Source of the DNA: Arthrobacter sp. PM3
Lineage (GTDB): Bacteria > Actinomycetota > Actinomycetes > Actinomycetales > Micrococcaceae
DNA: 64,000 bases
Direction: 5' to 3'
Assembly (NCBI RefSeq): GCF_003352915.1
Contig: NZ_CP022314.1
Span: forward strand, 3,955,218-4,019,217
Shown here: piece by piece, positions 38,849 to 47,603 of the stretch
Layout: every line of letters begins with the position of its first letter
How positions within the stretch are numbered: the first letter of the stretch is position 1
Program-made: the position numbers and the translations under genes
The notes under the pieces: generated by a model
Databases searched by the model: none
Seen by the model: the letters and a program-made list of their open reading frames with translations, nothing else
What the model was told of the DNA's origin: nothing

Positions 38849-41800
38849 GCGCGCGGGCTCGGGGCCTTGGCCCGGGCGGCCCGGTGCGTCCGGTGGGCTC
38901 CATGGGTTACCCGCGGGGGCTTCGGCAGTCCGCCCCCTGGCTGGGAGCCGTTGTTCCTGTGGCGGGGTTCGGTGCTGTGCCGGGGACCGCTGGAGAGGCC
39001 GGCCGGCCGCCGCTTCCAGGCCGCGACGGGGGCCAGCACTTCGCGCGCCGGGTTGCCCGTGAAGGTCGAATTTTCCGGCACGTCCTCGCCCTTCATCACC
39101 ATGGCGTCGGCCCCGAGGGTCGATCCGTCGCGCATCGTCACACCGTAGTTGACCCAGCCGTCCACCCCGATGGAGCAGCGGTTGCCGAAGACGATGTAGT
39201 CCGACTTGAACGTGCCGTCTTCCATGGAATGGCCTTGAACGTGGACTCCCTCGTTGAAGGTGCAGTCATCGCCAATCGTCACCAGGGTCTTCTCCGGCAT
39301 GTTCAGGCCCGCGTCATACATCCGCTTGCCCACCCTGACGCCCAGCAGCCGCCAGATCATGGGCTTGAACGGCGTGCCATTGAACGGTGCCCCGCCCAGC
39401 AGCTTCCACAGCCGTTCGTGCCGCCAGAAGTAGCGGTCATAGATGGAGCAGTACTGCGGTGTCAGGCGGCGGAAGCCCATCACGGAGCGCTCCACCAGGG
39501 CCATGAAGAGCACCCTGAACACCATCAGCCCCAGCATGGCGCCGGCGACGGCCAGGACACCGAGGAAGCTGTGCGCGGACACGGCAACGGCGCCCGCCAG
39601 GGTGGCCGCCACCAACAGGACATACCGTACTGACAGGAACAGCACCATGCTCACGATGTTGTGCCGGTTCTTCGCCGGGAGCAACCGGTGCATGGCCTCG
39701 GCAATCTTGAGTTCGTCAAACCGGCTGTCACGCTGGACGGACCGGGGAATCTCGAACGCTGGCGAGCCCAGCAGCCCGACGTCACGCCGGACCGGGCCGT
39801 CGATGGGAATCATCACCTTGGTTGCCAGCAGACAGTTCTCCCCGGCCTGCGCCCCGATGGGGAACGTGATGTTGTTGCCCAGGAAGTTATGTCCGGCGAT
39901 GCGGACCCTTGAGAGCCGGAAAGAGGTGTTGGTGTAGTCGGCGTTCATCATGTTCAGGCCGTCCGACACCATGGTCCCTGTTCCGACGGAGTTCAGGAAC
40001 GGCGTTTCGTGGCCCAGCGTGGGGCCGAAGTTCGAGCCTGTCTGTTCCACCTTGCCCAGGTCCCAGCCCAGGGCGCGCAGGTAAGGCACAATGTAGGAGC
40101 TGTCACCGAAGACGTCCTTGTAAAGCTTGATGTTCGACACGCGGGCGATCATGCGATGGATGGTGAAGTGCCAGCCGTAAAGCGGGTAGACCACATCCGG
40201 TTTGATGAAGACGTTCAGCAGGCGCGGGCCGAGGAGGACGGTCACCAGACCGGTGAACAGCCCGACGATGAACAGCACCAGGGTCACCACTACGACGTCG
40301 GCAAAGAACGTGAAGGCGCCCAGCTGCAGGTGTCCGGAGTCCAGATAGGGCGGCAGTAGAGCCGCCAGCCCGAGGACGAAAGCGGGCACAACCAGGACCA
40401 GGCGGTTGAACAGCTGGAGCAGCGAGTAGATCACCCGGCGTCGGGTGCTGCAGTGGGCCGCCGGGACCCGCAGGTAGTTCACGTCGGCACGTGCGGCGGG
40501 GGAACCGTGCCAGACCTCGCCGTCCGGCACCGCCTGCGAGGTCTGCAACGATGAAGCGTGGCCCAGCTGGGTGTCGTCGCCCATCGACGTTCCGATGTCG
40601 AGCGTGGTCCGCTCCGAGACCAGCACGTTGCTTCCCAGAGTCACCGGGCCCATCTCGATCATGCCCTCCCGTGCGCGGTAGCACAGGATCGAGGCGTTTT
40701 TGTGGACCACGGTGTTGTCGCCGACGGTGAGCAGGTCCGGGCAGGCAGGCACTTTCCGGGAGAAGATCACCACTCCCTTGCCGATCTTTGCGCCCAGGAG
40801 CCGCAGGTACACCACATACAGCGGCGACCCGGCGAACAGGACGAGCGGATTGGCCCGGGTCAGGGTCTTGACCGTCCAGAAACGGAGATAGGACGGACTC
40901 CAAATCCGGATGGTCCCCGGCTTCCACCGCCCGACGAGAACCCATTTGAGGATGATCGGAGTCACGGACAGGACCACGAAGGTCGCGGCGCCGAAACCGA
41001 TGGAGCGGATCCACATGTCAAGGAGCGTGCTTCCGCCCGAGGTCCATTCGTACCCCACGATCAGCAGCCACGCCGCGTACATCGTGTACCCCAGGAAGAT
41101 CAGCAGTTGGATCACTCCGCACAAGCCGTACTGCAATGAACTCACCGGGCGGAACGGCGCCGCAGGCTCGACGTCGGTCTCCAGCACGGCCGTGCTCGTC
41201 ACCGATTCGCTGTGCCGGGCCTCGAGGCACGCGGCAAGCTGCCGGACGGTCGGATTCTCGTAGATGTCCTGCATAGCCGCCGGCGGCAGCGCGGTTTCTT
41301 TCCGGATGCGGGCGCAGAACCGCGCCATCAACAGAGAGTCTGCGCCGAGGTCGTTGAAGAAGTGGGCGTCGGCGGACACCTTGTCCAGGCTCAGCACGGC
41401 GCCAAGCTGCTCGGCCAGGGTTTCCTCGGCAGCGGTTTCCGGCGCCGCGTACGCCCCCGCAGCCGACTGGCTGATCCTGTGCTCCGGACGCGGCAACCGT
41501 TTCCTGTCCACCTTGTCGCTGGCCATCATGGGAATGGCGTCCAGCTGTTCAAAATATGCCGGCACCATGTAGCCGGGAAGCCGGGTGCGCAGCATCCGGT
41601 GGAGCTCACGGGCATCAACGTCCGTGGCGTCCTGGCGCAGGGTGTAGTAGGCGGCCAGTTCCACCGTTCCGGGTTCCGGCTGGTACGTCTGCACAACCGC
41701 CTGCGCGATACCGGGCAGCTGCAGGAGGATGGATTCGATTTCGCTCAGCTCGATGCGGTAGCCGCGGATCTTGACCTGGGTGTCGATCCGGCCGAAGTAC

Positions 41801-43128
41801 TCGAGTTCGCCGTCGTCGTTGATCCGGCCCAGGTCCCCGGTCCGGTAAATCCGGCCGGAGGGGTTGTTCTTGATCCCCACGAAGTCCGGAACAAAGGCCC
41901 GTTCCGTCAGATCCGGCCGGTTGACGTATCCCCGGGCCAGCCCGACGCCGGCCAGGCCGATTTCCCCCGTTTCACCGGGCGGCAGGGCGCGCAGCTCCTC
42001 GGGATCCACGATGACCGCCGTGTACGTGGGCAGGGGCACGCCGAGGGACACGGGCGTGTCCGGGTCCAGGAGGGACCAGGTGGCGGTCACGGTCGCTTCG
42101 GTGGGGCCGTAGACGTTCAGGAAGCGGCGGCCCGGGCGGTGCCACCGCGCGACCAGGTCCTTCGGGCAGGCCTCGCCCGAGACCAGCAGGAAACGGAGCC
42201 CGGGCAGGTCCTCGTCGAGGGTGGCCAGCAGCGTCGGCACACAGCAAAGCGCCGTGATGCGTTTTTCCTGCAGGTACTCCGCGAGCTCGGCCCCCAGCAT
42301 GCTGGACCGGCCCGGCTTGGGCACCAGGGTGGCTCCGACCATCCAGGCGACCCAGATCTCCTCCACCGAAAAGTCAAAGGCGATCGTCATGCCCTGGTAC
42401 ACGCGGTCCTCGGGCACAATGCCGTAGATGTCGGAGGCCACCCGGACAAAGTTGCAGATGCTGGCGTGCTCGACGGCCACGCCCTTGGGCCGGCCGGTCG
42501 AGCCGGAGGTGTAGATGATGTAGGCCAGTTCGTCGGCCGTCCCGCCGACGTCCTCCGCGCCCAGGCGCGAGGAATCCTTGGCGTCGATCTGTGCCTCCAC
42601 AGCATCCAGGCACACAGTCACGGCGGCGACCTCGGGCAGCAGGTCCTTCAGATGGGACAGGGACAGGACCATCGCCACGGTCGCATCTTCGACAATGTAT
42701 TGGAGGCGGTCCGGCGGGAACCCCGGATCCAGGGGAACATAGGCCGCGTGGATCTTCAGGACCGCGAGCATCGCCACGTAGGACCGCCACGGCTGGTCAA
42801 ACAGCAGGGCAATGCGGTCACCGGGCCGTGCGCCGCACACCAGCAGATGGCGCGCCAATTGGTTCGCCCGCTCGTCAAGCTGCGCGTAGGTCAGGACGAT
42901 GTCCCCCGCGTCCACGGCGACCTGGTCGGCCAGTCCCTGTTCCCGCAGGCGGTCACAACGGTCCTCAAAGAGTTGTTCCAGCCGCTCCCCCCGCTGCCAG
43001 CGGGCGGCTTGATCCGGCGCGGCCGACGTCAGGACCGTAGCACCGCCCGGGCCGCCGTCCATTGACATTTTGCCGCGCAACTCCGGGGGGCGGGTGAGGC
43101 TGTTGCCGATCCTCGCGGTCTTGCCCAT
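38845..43128 (-). CDS. Pls/PosA-type membrane non-ribosomal peptide synthetase
   Basis: 1427 residues. An adenylation domain (about 45-545) has YTSGSTGRPKG at 206-216, YGPTE at 340-344, YRTGDLGR and the terminal Lys in SDKVDRKRLP. A thiolation domain (about 565-640) carries the phosphopantetheine Ser598 in DLGADSLL. There is no condensation or thioesterase domain. Membrane helices then alternate with three left-handed beta-helix-like acyltransferase modules (about 770-890, 1030-1130, 1290-1380). This is the architecture of epsilon-poly-lysine synthetase, which polymerises a diamino acid through its side-chain amine. The substrate-pocket Asp is in IAFDFSVEEIW. Upstream ask and ectB suggest 2,4-diaminobutyrate as monomer (inference). 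AAGGAG precedes ATG 43128; the ask gene ends 15 bp upstream. Confidence 0.9.
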   Translation of the reverse strand: MGKTARIGNSLTRPPELRGKMSMDGGPGGATVLTSAAPDQAARWQRGERLEQLFEDRCDRLREQGLADQVAVDAGDIVLTYAQLDERANQLARHLLVCGARPGDRIALLFDQPWRSYVAMLAVLKIHAAYVPLDPGFPPDRLQYIVEDATVAMVLSLSHLKDLLPEVAAVTVCLDAVEAQIDAKDSSRLGAEDVGGTADELAYIIYTSGSTGRPKGVAVEHASICNFVRVASDIYGIVPEDRVYQGMTIAFDFSVEEIWVAWMVGATLVPKPGRSSMLGAELAEYLQEKRITALCCVPTLLATLDEDLPGLRFLLVSGEACPKDLVARWHRPGRRFLNVYGPTEATVTATWSLLDPDTPVSLGVPLPTYTAVIVDPEELRALPPGETGEIGLAGVGLARGYVNRPDLTERAFVPDFVGIKNNPSGRIYRTGDLGRINDDGELEYFGRIDTQVKIRGYRIELSEIESILLQLPGIAQAVVQTYQPEPGTVELAAYYTLRQDATDVDARELHRMLRTRLPGYMVPAYFEQLDAIPMMASDKVDRKRLPRPEHRISQSAAGAYAAPETAAEETLAEQLGAVLSLDKVSADAHFFNDLGADSLLMARFCARIRKETALPPAAMQDIYENPTVRQLAACLEARHSESVTSTAVLETDVEPAAPFRPVSSLQYGLCGVIQLLIFLGYTMYAAWLLIVGYEWTSGGSTLLDMWIRSIGFGAATFVVLSVTPIILKWVLVGRWKPGTIRIWSPSYLRFWTVKTLTRANPLVLFAGSPLYVVYLRLLGAKIGKGVVIFSRKVPACPDLLTVGDNTVVHKNASILCYRAREGMIEMGPVTLGSNVLVSERTTLDIGTSMGDDTQLGHASSLQTSQAVPDGEVWHGSPAARADVNYLRVPAAHCSTRRRVIYSLLQLFNRLVLVVPAFVLGLAALLPPYLDSGHLQLGAFTFFADVVVVTLVLFIVGLFTGLVTVLLGPRLLNVFIKPDVVYPLYGWHFTIHRMIARVSNIKLYKDVFGDSSYIVPYLRALGWDLGKVEQTGSNFGPTLGHETPFLNSVGTGTMVSDGLNMMNADYTNTSFRLSRVRIAGHNFLGNNITFPIGAQAGENCLLATKVMIPIDGPVRRDVGLLGSPAFEIPRSVQRDSRFDELKIAEAMHRLLPAKNRHNIVSMVLFLSVRYVLLVAATLAGAVAVSAHSFLGVLAVAGAMLGLMVFRVLFMALVERSVMGFRRLTPQYCSIYDRYFWRHERLWKLLGGAPFNGTPFKPMIWRLLGVRVGKRMYDAGLNMPEKTLVTIGDDCTFNEGVHVQGHSMEDGTFKSDYIVFGNRCSIGVDGWVNYGVTMRDGSTLGADAMVMKGEDVPENSTFTGNPAREVLAPVAAWKRRPAGLSSGPRHSTEPRHRNNGSQPGGGLPKPPRVTHGAHRTHRAARAKAPSPRA

Positions 43129-43143
43129 CCTTTAGCTCCTTCG

Positions 43144-44628
43144 CTAGAAGTGACGTGCCACGGTTCTGCCGATCCGCGGGACAGGGGTCAGGTCCCTGCC
43201 GGATACTGCAACCCATGTGCGGACCGGGCGGCCGACGGCAGCTGTATGGACGGCAGGTGTGTGGTTGTCAACGTGCGCGGTCACCGGTTCGCTTTCCGCC
43301 GGGGCCATGCCGAACGCCCGGCGGACGGCACGTTCGGCGTCCGCGAGCCGGTCGGTGGGGGTGGCGACGCCCAGGCAGGTCTCGGAGATGTCGACGAGGT
43401 CGAAGTCGACGTCGACGTCGGACAGGGCCTTGAGGAAAGTGCAGAAGATTTCCGGCGAGGACCTCATCCCCAGGCCCGTGACGGACACCCTTCCCATCTC
43501 GTTATCGTGCTGCAGGCCCTGGAATCCGATCGCTCCCTGGGCGGCGTGCAGCACGTCCAGGGCACGTTCTGCCTGCGCAGCGGGAAGGATCAAGGCGACG
43601 TCGGAACGCGCCGAACCGGGGCCGGCCGGTTTCTGGACGATGTTTTGTACTGTTGCGCCCGACCGCGACAGCGCTTGGAAGACGTGCGCCATGCATCCCG
43701 GTTCGTCCGGTATTCCGGCGACGATGATTTTCGATGCCGAGTTGACCCCGGCCACGGCGGTGACCACGGGTTGCTCGCGTGCCGGCTCGCGCCGCTCATG
43801 GCGGTCGAGGCCGGGCAGGATCAGGGTCCCCGGCTCGGCGACAAAGGAGGACCTGACATGGATCGGAATATCGAATCGGCGTGCGTATTCCACGCACCTC
43901 AGGTGGAGGACCTTGGACCCGGAGGCCGCGAACTCGAGCATTTCCTCGCTTGAGAGGACGTCCAGTTTTCGCGCCGTCGGCACAACCCGGGGGTCCGCTG
44001 TGTAGACACCGTCGACATCCGTGTAGATCTCGCAAATGCCGGCCCCCAGTGCTGCCGCCAGTGCCACCGCGGTCAGGTCCGAGCCGCCCCGGCCGAGGGT
44101 GGTGACTTTCCGACGCTTCTTCGTTCTGCCCTGGAATCCCGCAACGATGGGCACTTCGCCGCGGGCGAGGCAGGCACGGACGCGGTCGGGCCGGACGTCG
44201 GTGATGTGCGCCTTGCCGTGGACGCTGTCGGTAATCAGTCCCGCCGCACTGCCGGTGAATGTCCGCCCCACCTGGCCAAGATCGGCCAGGGCGATGGCCA
44301 GCAGGGCCGAGGACACGAGCTCCCCGATGCTCAGGAGGGCGTCGAGGTCCCCGGGCAGCGGCCTGGTGGAAACTCCGGCGGCGAGGTCACAGAGTTCATC
44401 GGTGGTGTCCCCCATGGCCGACACGACCGCCACCACGCGGAACCCGTCCTCCCGGGTCTTGGCTATCCGCTCGGCGGCGCGGACGATACCGGCGGCATCC
44501 GCCAGCGACGAACCGCCAAACTTCTGGACTATGACACTTCCGGCCGGTATGACGCTGCCGGGCGGCATCGGCCGGCCAGCTTCCTCTGGATCACTATCGT
44601 TGACCGCTAGTGCCTTACGGGTGCCCAT
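43144..44628 (-). CDS. Aspartate kinase dedicated to the diaminobutyrate cluster
   Basis: A 494-residue aspartokinase. An N-terminal extension precedes VIVQKFGGSSLAD (KFGGS at 36-40). The kinase domain includes VAVVSAMGDTTDEL, LGRGGSDLTAVALAAALGA and EIYTDVDGVYTADPR. Two ACT domains follow (about 300-440), then a C-terminal tail of about 55 residues not usual in LysC. It makes aspartyl phosphate, the first step to aspartate semialdehyde. GGGGAGAG precedes ATG 44628. Its position between ectB and the synthetase suggests a pathway-specific copy, possibly with altered feedback control; the residues deciding this cannot be read reliably by eye. Confidence 0.9.
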   Translation of the reverse strand: MGTRKALAVNDSDPEEAGRPMPPGSVIPAGSVIVQKFGGSSLADAAGIVRAAERIAKTREDGFRVVAVVSAMGDTTDELCDLAAGVSTRPLPGDLDALLSIGELVSSALLAIALADLGQVGRTFTGSAAGLITDSVHGKAHITDVRPDRVRACLARGEVPIVAGFQGRTKKRRKVTTLGRGGSDLTAVALAAALGAGICEIYTDVDGVYTADPRVVPTARKLDVLSSEEMLEFAASGSKVLHLRCVEYARRFDIPIHVRSSFVAEPGTLILPGLDRHERREPAREQPVVTAVAGVNSASKIIVAGIPDEPGCMAHVFQALSRSGATVQNIVQKPAGPGSARSDVALILPAAQAERALDVLHAAQGAIGFQGLQHDNEMGRVSVTGLGMRSSPEIFCTFLKALSDVDVDFDLVDISETCLGVATPTDRLADAERAVRRAFGMAPAESEPVTAHVDNHTPAVHTAAVGRPVRTWVAVSGRDLTPVPRIGRTVARHF

Positions 44629-44697
44629 TTCTCTCCCCGAAATCTGCTTCGATTCTTGCGCGCGGTCTGTGCCCCACGCGGCGGTCGGTGCGGATGC

Positions 44698-45969
44698 TCA
44701 AACGCTGGAGACCAGGGCGACCGGGATCCCGGTCACGGATTCTGCGGCTCCGGCGAGAATGTCGAGTCCTTTCTGCAGCTCCTGGGCGCTGATTGTCAGC
44801 GCGGGCATGGTCTTGAGGACCTCGCTCTCCGGCCCGGACGTTTCGAGGAGCAGCCCTCGGGCGAACGACTCGGCAGCAATCTTTTCCGCTGTACCGGGAC
44901 TGGGGTAGTAAATGCCCGCGAGCAGGCCGCGGCCGCGGACGGTGGCGCCTTCGACGCTCGCCGCGATCCGGGCAAGCCCGTCATGCAACTGGCCAATGAG
45001 CGCGGCGACATGCGCTTCGAACCTGCCGTCCCGCCAAAAATGGTCCAGCGCCGCGGTTCCTGTGACGAAGGCCGGGTTGTGCCCGCGGAATGTGCCGTTG
45101 TGCTCGCCGGGCTTCCAGATGTCCAGTTCGGGCCTGAAGAGGGTCAGGGCCAAAGGCAGCCCGAAGCCCGAGATGGACTTCGACAGGGTGATGATGTCCG
45201 GGGTGATCCCGGCCTCTTCAAAGCTGAAGAAGGTGCCGGTCCGTCCGCAGCCGGCCTGGACGTCGTCAACGATCAGCAGGATGCCGTGATCGTGGCACAG
45301 CTCCGCGAGGCCCCGCAGCCAGGATGCCCGGGCGGCCCGGAGTCCGCCCTCGCCCTGGACCGTCTCCACGATCACCGCGGCTGGCTTGTCGAGCCCCGAA
45401 CCGCTGTCTTCCAGGGCGTGCCGCAGCCAGAGGAAGTCCGGCGCCTGCCCGTCGAAGAATCCGTCGTAGGGCATGCTGGTTGTATTCGTCAGCGGGACGC
45501 CGGCCCCCTGGCGTTTCATGGAATTGCCTGTCACCGACAAGGAGCCCAGAGTCATCCCGTGGAACGCATTGGTGAAGCTCAGGACCTGCTGCCGGCCGGT
45601 AGCCTTGCGCGCCAGCTTCAGAGCCGCCTCCACGGAGTTGGTTCCCGTGGGCCCGGGGAACATGACTTTGTAGTCCATGCTCCGCGGCTGGAGGATCACT
45701 TCCTGGAAGGTTTCCAGGAAACGCCGCTTGGCGGGGGTTTTCATGTCGAGCGAGTGGACGATCGCGCCGGAGAGCAGATATTCAACCAACGGGCGCAGGA
45801 GCACCGGATTGTTGTGTCCGTAGTTCAGGGCCCCCGCACCGGAGAAGAAGTCCACGTATTCGCGGCCGTCTTCACTGTAAAGGGTGCTGCCTGCGGCACG
45901 TTCAAAAACGGTGTCCCAACTGCGGCAATAGCAGCGAACCTCAGACTCCAAGCTCTCAAAGATATCCAT
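44698..45969 (-). CDS. ectB: Diaminobutyrate--2-oxoglutarate aminotransferase (EctB-like)
   Basis: A 423-residue fold-type I class III aminotransferase converting aspartate semialdehyde and glutamate to L-2,4-diaminobutyrate. Visible are MFPGPTGTNSVEAALKLAR, AFHGMTLGSLSVTGN, the cofactor Asp in IVDDVQAGCGRTG and the PLP lysine K264 in TLSKSISGFGLPLA. The match is to EctB rather than to ornithine or GABA transaminases. ectA and ectC are absent, so ectoine is not the product here. ATG 45969 is preferred over a TTG at 45996. It heads the transcript into ask and the Pls-type gene, 69 bp before ask. Confidence 0.9.
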   Translation of the reverse strand: MDIFESLESEVRCYCRSWDTVFERAAGSTLYSEDGREYVDFFSGAGALNYGHNNPVLLRPLVEYLLSGAIVHSLDMKTPAKRRFLETFQEVILQPRSMDYKVMFPGPTGTNSVEAALKLARKATGRQQVLSFTNAFHGMTLGSLSVTGNSMKRQGAGVPLTNTTSMPYDGFFDGQAPDFLWLRHALEDSGSGLDKPAAVIVETVQGEGGLRAARASWLRGLAELCHDHGILLIVDDVQAGCGRTGTFFSFEEAGITPDIITLSKSISGFGLPLALTLFRPELDIWKPGEHNGTFRGHNPAFVTGTAALDHFWRDGRFEAHVAALIGQLHDGLARIAASVEGATVRGRGLLAGIYYPSPGTAEKIAAESFARGLLLETSGPESEVLKTMPALTISAQELQKGLDILAGAAESVTGIPVALVSSV

Positions 45970-46147
45970 CTTTCGACGTCCCCCGTACTTCTGCAACTGG
46001 CGAAGTTTCCCGTGCGTGCCTGCAGCCCGGGCTTTCAGATGACGGGCAGGCGGAAGGGCACGGCGCCTGCGGCGCGCTGCCCCCGGCCCCCGCGGGCCCG
46101 TATTTTCTTGGCCTGCGGAGAGAGTCCGCCGGCAAACTGGGCAGTTA

Positions 46148-46200
46148 CGTCACATCAGCCACGTCACGTCAACAGCGTCACAGACGTCTCGTCGCGTCAC
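46148..46200 (-). repeat. Phased GTGACG direct repeats at the ectB promoter
   Basis: CGTCAC (plus strand) occurs at 46148, 46162, 46176 and 46195, with a CGTCAA at 46167; the first three are exactly 14 bp apart. An AGACGTCT palindrome lies at 46182-46189. The cluster overlaps and follows the predicted transcription start. Confidence 0.7.
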
Positions 46201-46226
46201 ATAATGTACGGCTGCCCGGATGTCAA
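46198..46226 (-). promoter_or_regulatory. Promoter of the ectB-ask-pls operon
   Basis: Minus-strand consensus -35 TTGACA (46226-46221), exact 17-bp spacer and -10 TATGTG (46203-46198). The start would be near 46190, inside the GTGACG repeat cluster. Confidence 0.65.
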
Positions 46227-46425
46227 TCTATAGCCAGAATAATCTCAGCTTGCTCACAGCACCTGAGTAGCCGGTACCTGTTTTTTGCGCGTAAGCGGCT
46301 GATAAACTACGTGACTAGTCGCAGGTCCAAGAGGCCTTACGCCAAAGGTGTACTCGAACTTCCCGTAACAGGCCGAATGCCTGTTGCCAACGCCCGAAAC
46401 CTGCCCTAACCTTGGCCGGGCCGCC

Positions 46426-47457
46426 TTATCCCTTGCCTGTGGCGTAGGCCGCGGTGGCGTAGGCGAGGGCGGCGGACATTTCCTTGAGCAAATCGGCGTT
46501 TGTGTTGGCAATGGTGTCGCAGGCCTCGTGGTAGCAGGGATCGAGATGCTTGCCGGCCTGGCCGCCGTACTCCTGCACCTGGGCCTGGGTCTTCTTCTTC
46601 ACATCGCCGGTGAACAGCCCGCCGCCGGGAATGCCCGCCGAGAGGAACGCGTCGTAGTCGGAGCCGCCGTCGAACGGCGTGGTCTCGGCCGGCAGCGAGT
46701 TCTCTTCGAAGAAGCGGAAGAAAATGTCCTCGATCGCCTTCGACCCGGCCGGCCCGGCGTTCCCGAAGTCCGTGCCGTCGCCGTCGTGCACGGACCGGAC
46801 CCCGTTGGGCGACGCGGCCATGTCCACGTTCAGGTTCGCCGCGGTCTGTTGCTTCTCGGTCCGGCTGAGCTCGTCGACATAGTGCTGGGATCCGTAGAGC
46901 CCGTCTTCCTCCCCGCCCCAGAACGCGAACCGGACCCGGTTGGCCGGCGCGATCCCGGATTCCTTCAGCCACCGCGCGGTCTCGAGGACGGCCGCGACAC
47001 CGCTGGCGTTGTCATTGATGCCGGGACCCTCGGGCACCGAGTCCAGGTGCGCGCCCACCACCACGGTACGCTCCGCGCTGCCGCCGGTGTCGGCGAGGAT
47101 ATTGAAGGACTGCACCCGCTTCTTGTTCCGGCCCTCTCCCCGGAAGCTGAAGGCCTGCCGGACCGGCGTGTAGCCGGCCGCCCGCAGCTGCTCCTCGACG
47201 TAGCGGCCCGATTCCTCGTACCCGTTCGTGCCGGAGGCGCGGTTGCCGTCATTGGCGTCGGCGATCCGCTGCAGCGCCTCCAAATGGCTGCTCACGCCGC
47301 GGGACTTGAAGTCCGCCAGCACCGTGCGCGCATCCACCGGGCTCACCGGGTCCAGCCGCGAACCGCTGCAGCCTGCCAGGGCGATACTGACCGCACTCAG
47401 GATGACCGCGGCAGCCGCCGCAGTGCGTTTCCGCCTGTCCAATCGTGCACCCGTCAC
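46426..47457 (-). CDS. M28-family zinc aminopeptidase lipoprotein
   Basis: 343 residues. The lipobox ALAGC puts the lipidated Cys at 30. The M28 ligands are visible: GAHLDSV and GINDNASG, the catalytic pair in FWGGEEDGLYGS, FDGGSDYDAFL, and the last His in DPCYHEACDT. It is a surface exopeptidase of the Streptomyces/Vibrio aminopeptidase type. It lies upstream of ectB on the same strand with the ectB promoter between them. A role in trimming a secreted poly-amino acid is possible but unproven. ATG/GTG near 47457 is the only sensible start. Confidence 0.88.
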   Translation of the reverse strand: MTGARLDRRKRTAAAAAVILSAVSIALAGCSGSRLDPVSPVDARTVLADFKSRGVSSHLEALQRIADANDGNRASGTNGYEESGRYVEEQLRAAGYTPVRQAFSFRGEGRNKKRVQSFNILADTGGSAERTVVVGAHLDSVPEGPGINDNASGVAAVLETARWLKESGIAPANRVRFAFWGGEEDGLYGSQHYVDELSRTEKQQTAANLNVDMAASPNGVRSVHDGDGTDFGNAGPAGSKAIEDIFFRFFEENSLPAETTPFDGGSDYDAFLSAGIPGGGLFTGDVKKKTQAQVQEYGGQAGKHLDPCYHEACDTIANTNADLLKEMSAALAYATAAYATGKG

Positions 47458-47530
47458 GGTACGAAGATAGCGTGCCGGCCGGCACAGGGGGAAGGGAATA
47501 TCCGGACGCAGGTGGCGTTATACCTGCCGA

Positions 47531-47548
47531 TACATGCAAATGCATGTA
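47531..47548. promoter_or_regulatory. Operator palindrome TACATGC-N4-GCATGTA
   Basis: A perfect 7+7 bp inverted repeat overlapping the expected -35 region (about 47533-47538) of the LLM-marR promoter. Symmetric sites of this size are typical for MarR dimers, and a marR gene is second in the operon, so autorepression is likely. Confidence 0.65.
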
Positions 47549-47555
47549 ACTCGGC

Positions 47556-47561
47556 TATAGT
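47556..47561 (+). promoter_or_regulatory. -10 box of the LLM-marR operon
   Basis: TATAGT, 8 bp after the palindrome and 42 bp before the LLM oxidoreductase start codon. Confidence 0.5.
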
Positions 47562-47603
47562 GGAAGCAGTTCCCGGATCAGACCGGCCACGGAAAGGCAC
47601 ATC

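Larger units (their letters stand above)
45970..46425. other. Long regulatory region upstream of ectB
   Basis: 456 bp with no convincing gene, more AT-rich than its surroundings in its upper part. It holds a near-consensus minus-strand promoter at 46198-46226, phased TGACG-type repeats at 46148-46200 and an untranslated leader of roughly 220 nt. The upstream edge abuts the M28 peptidase stop codon. Confidence 0.6.

Noticed and set aside
44698..45969. An ectoine gene cluster
   Set aside because: Only ectB-like and ask genes are present; ectA and ectC are missing and a Pls-type synthetase follows instead.
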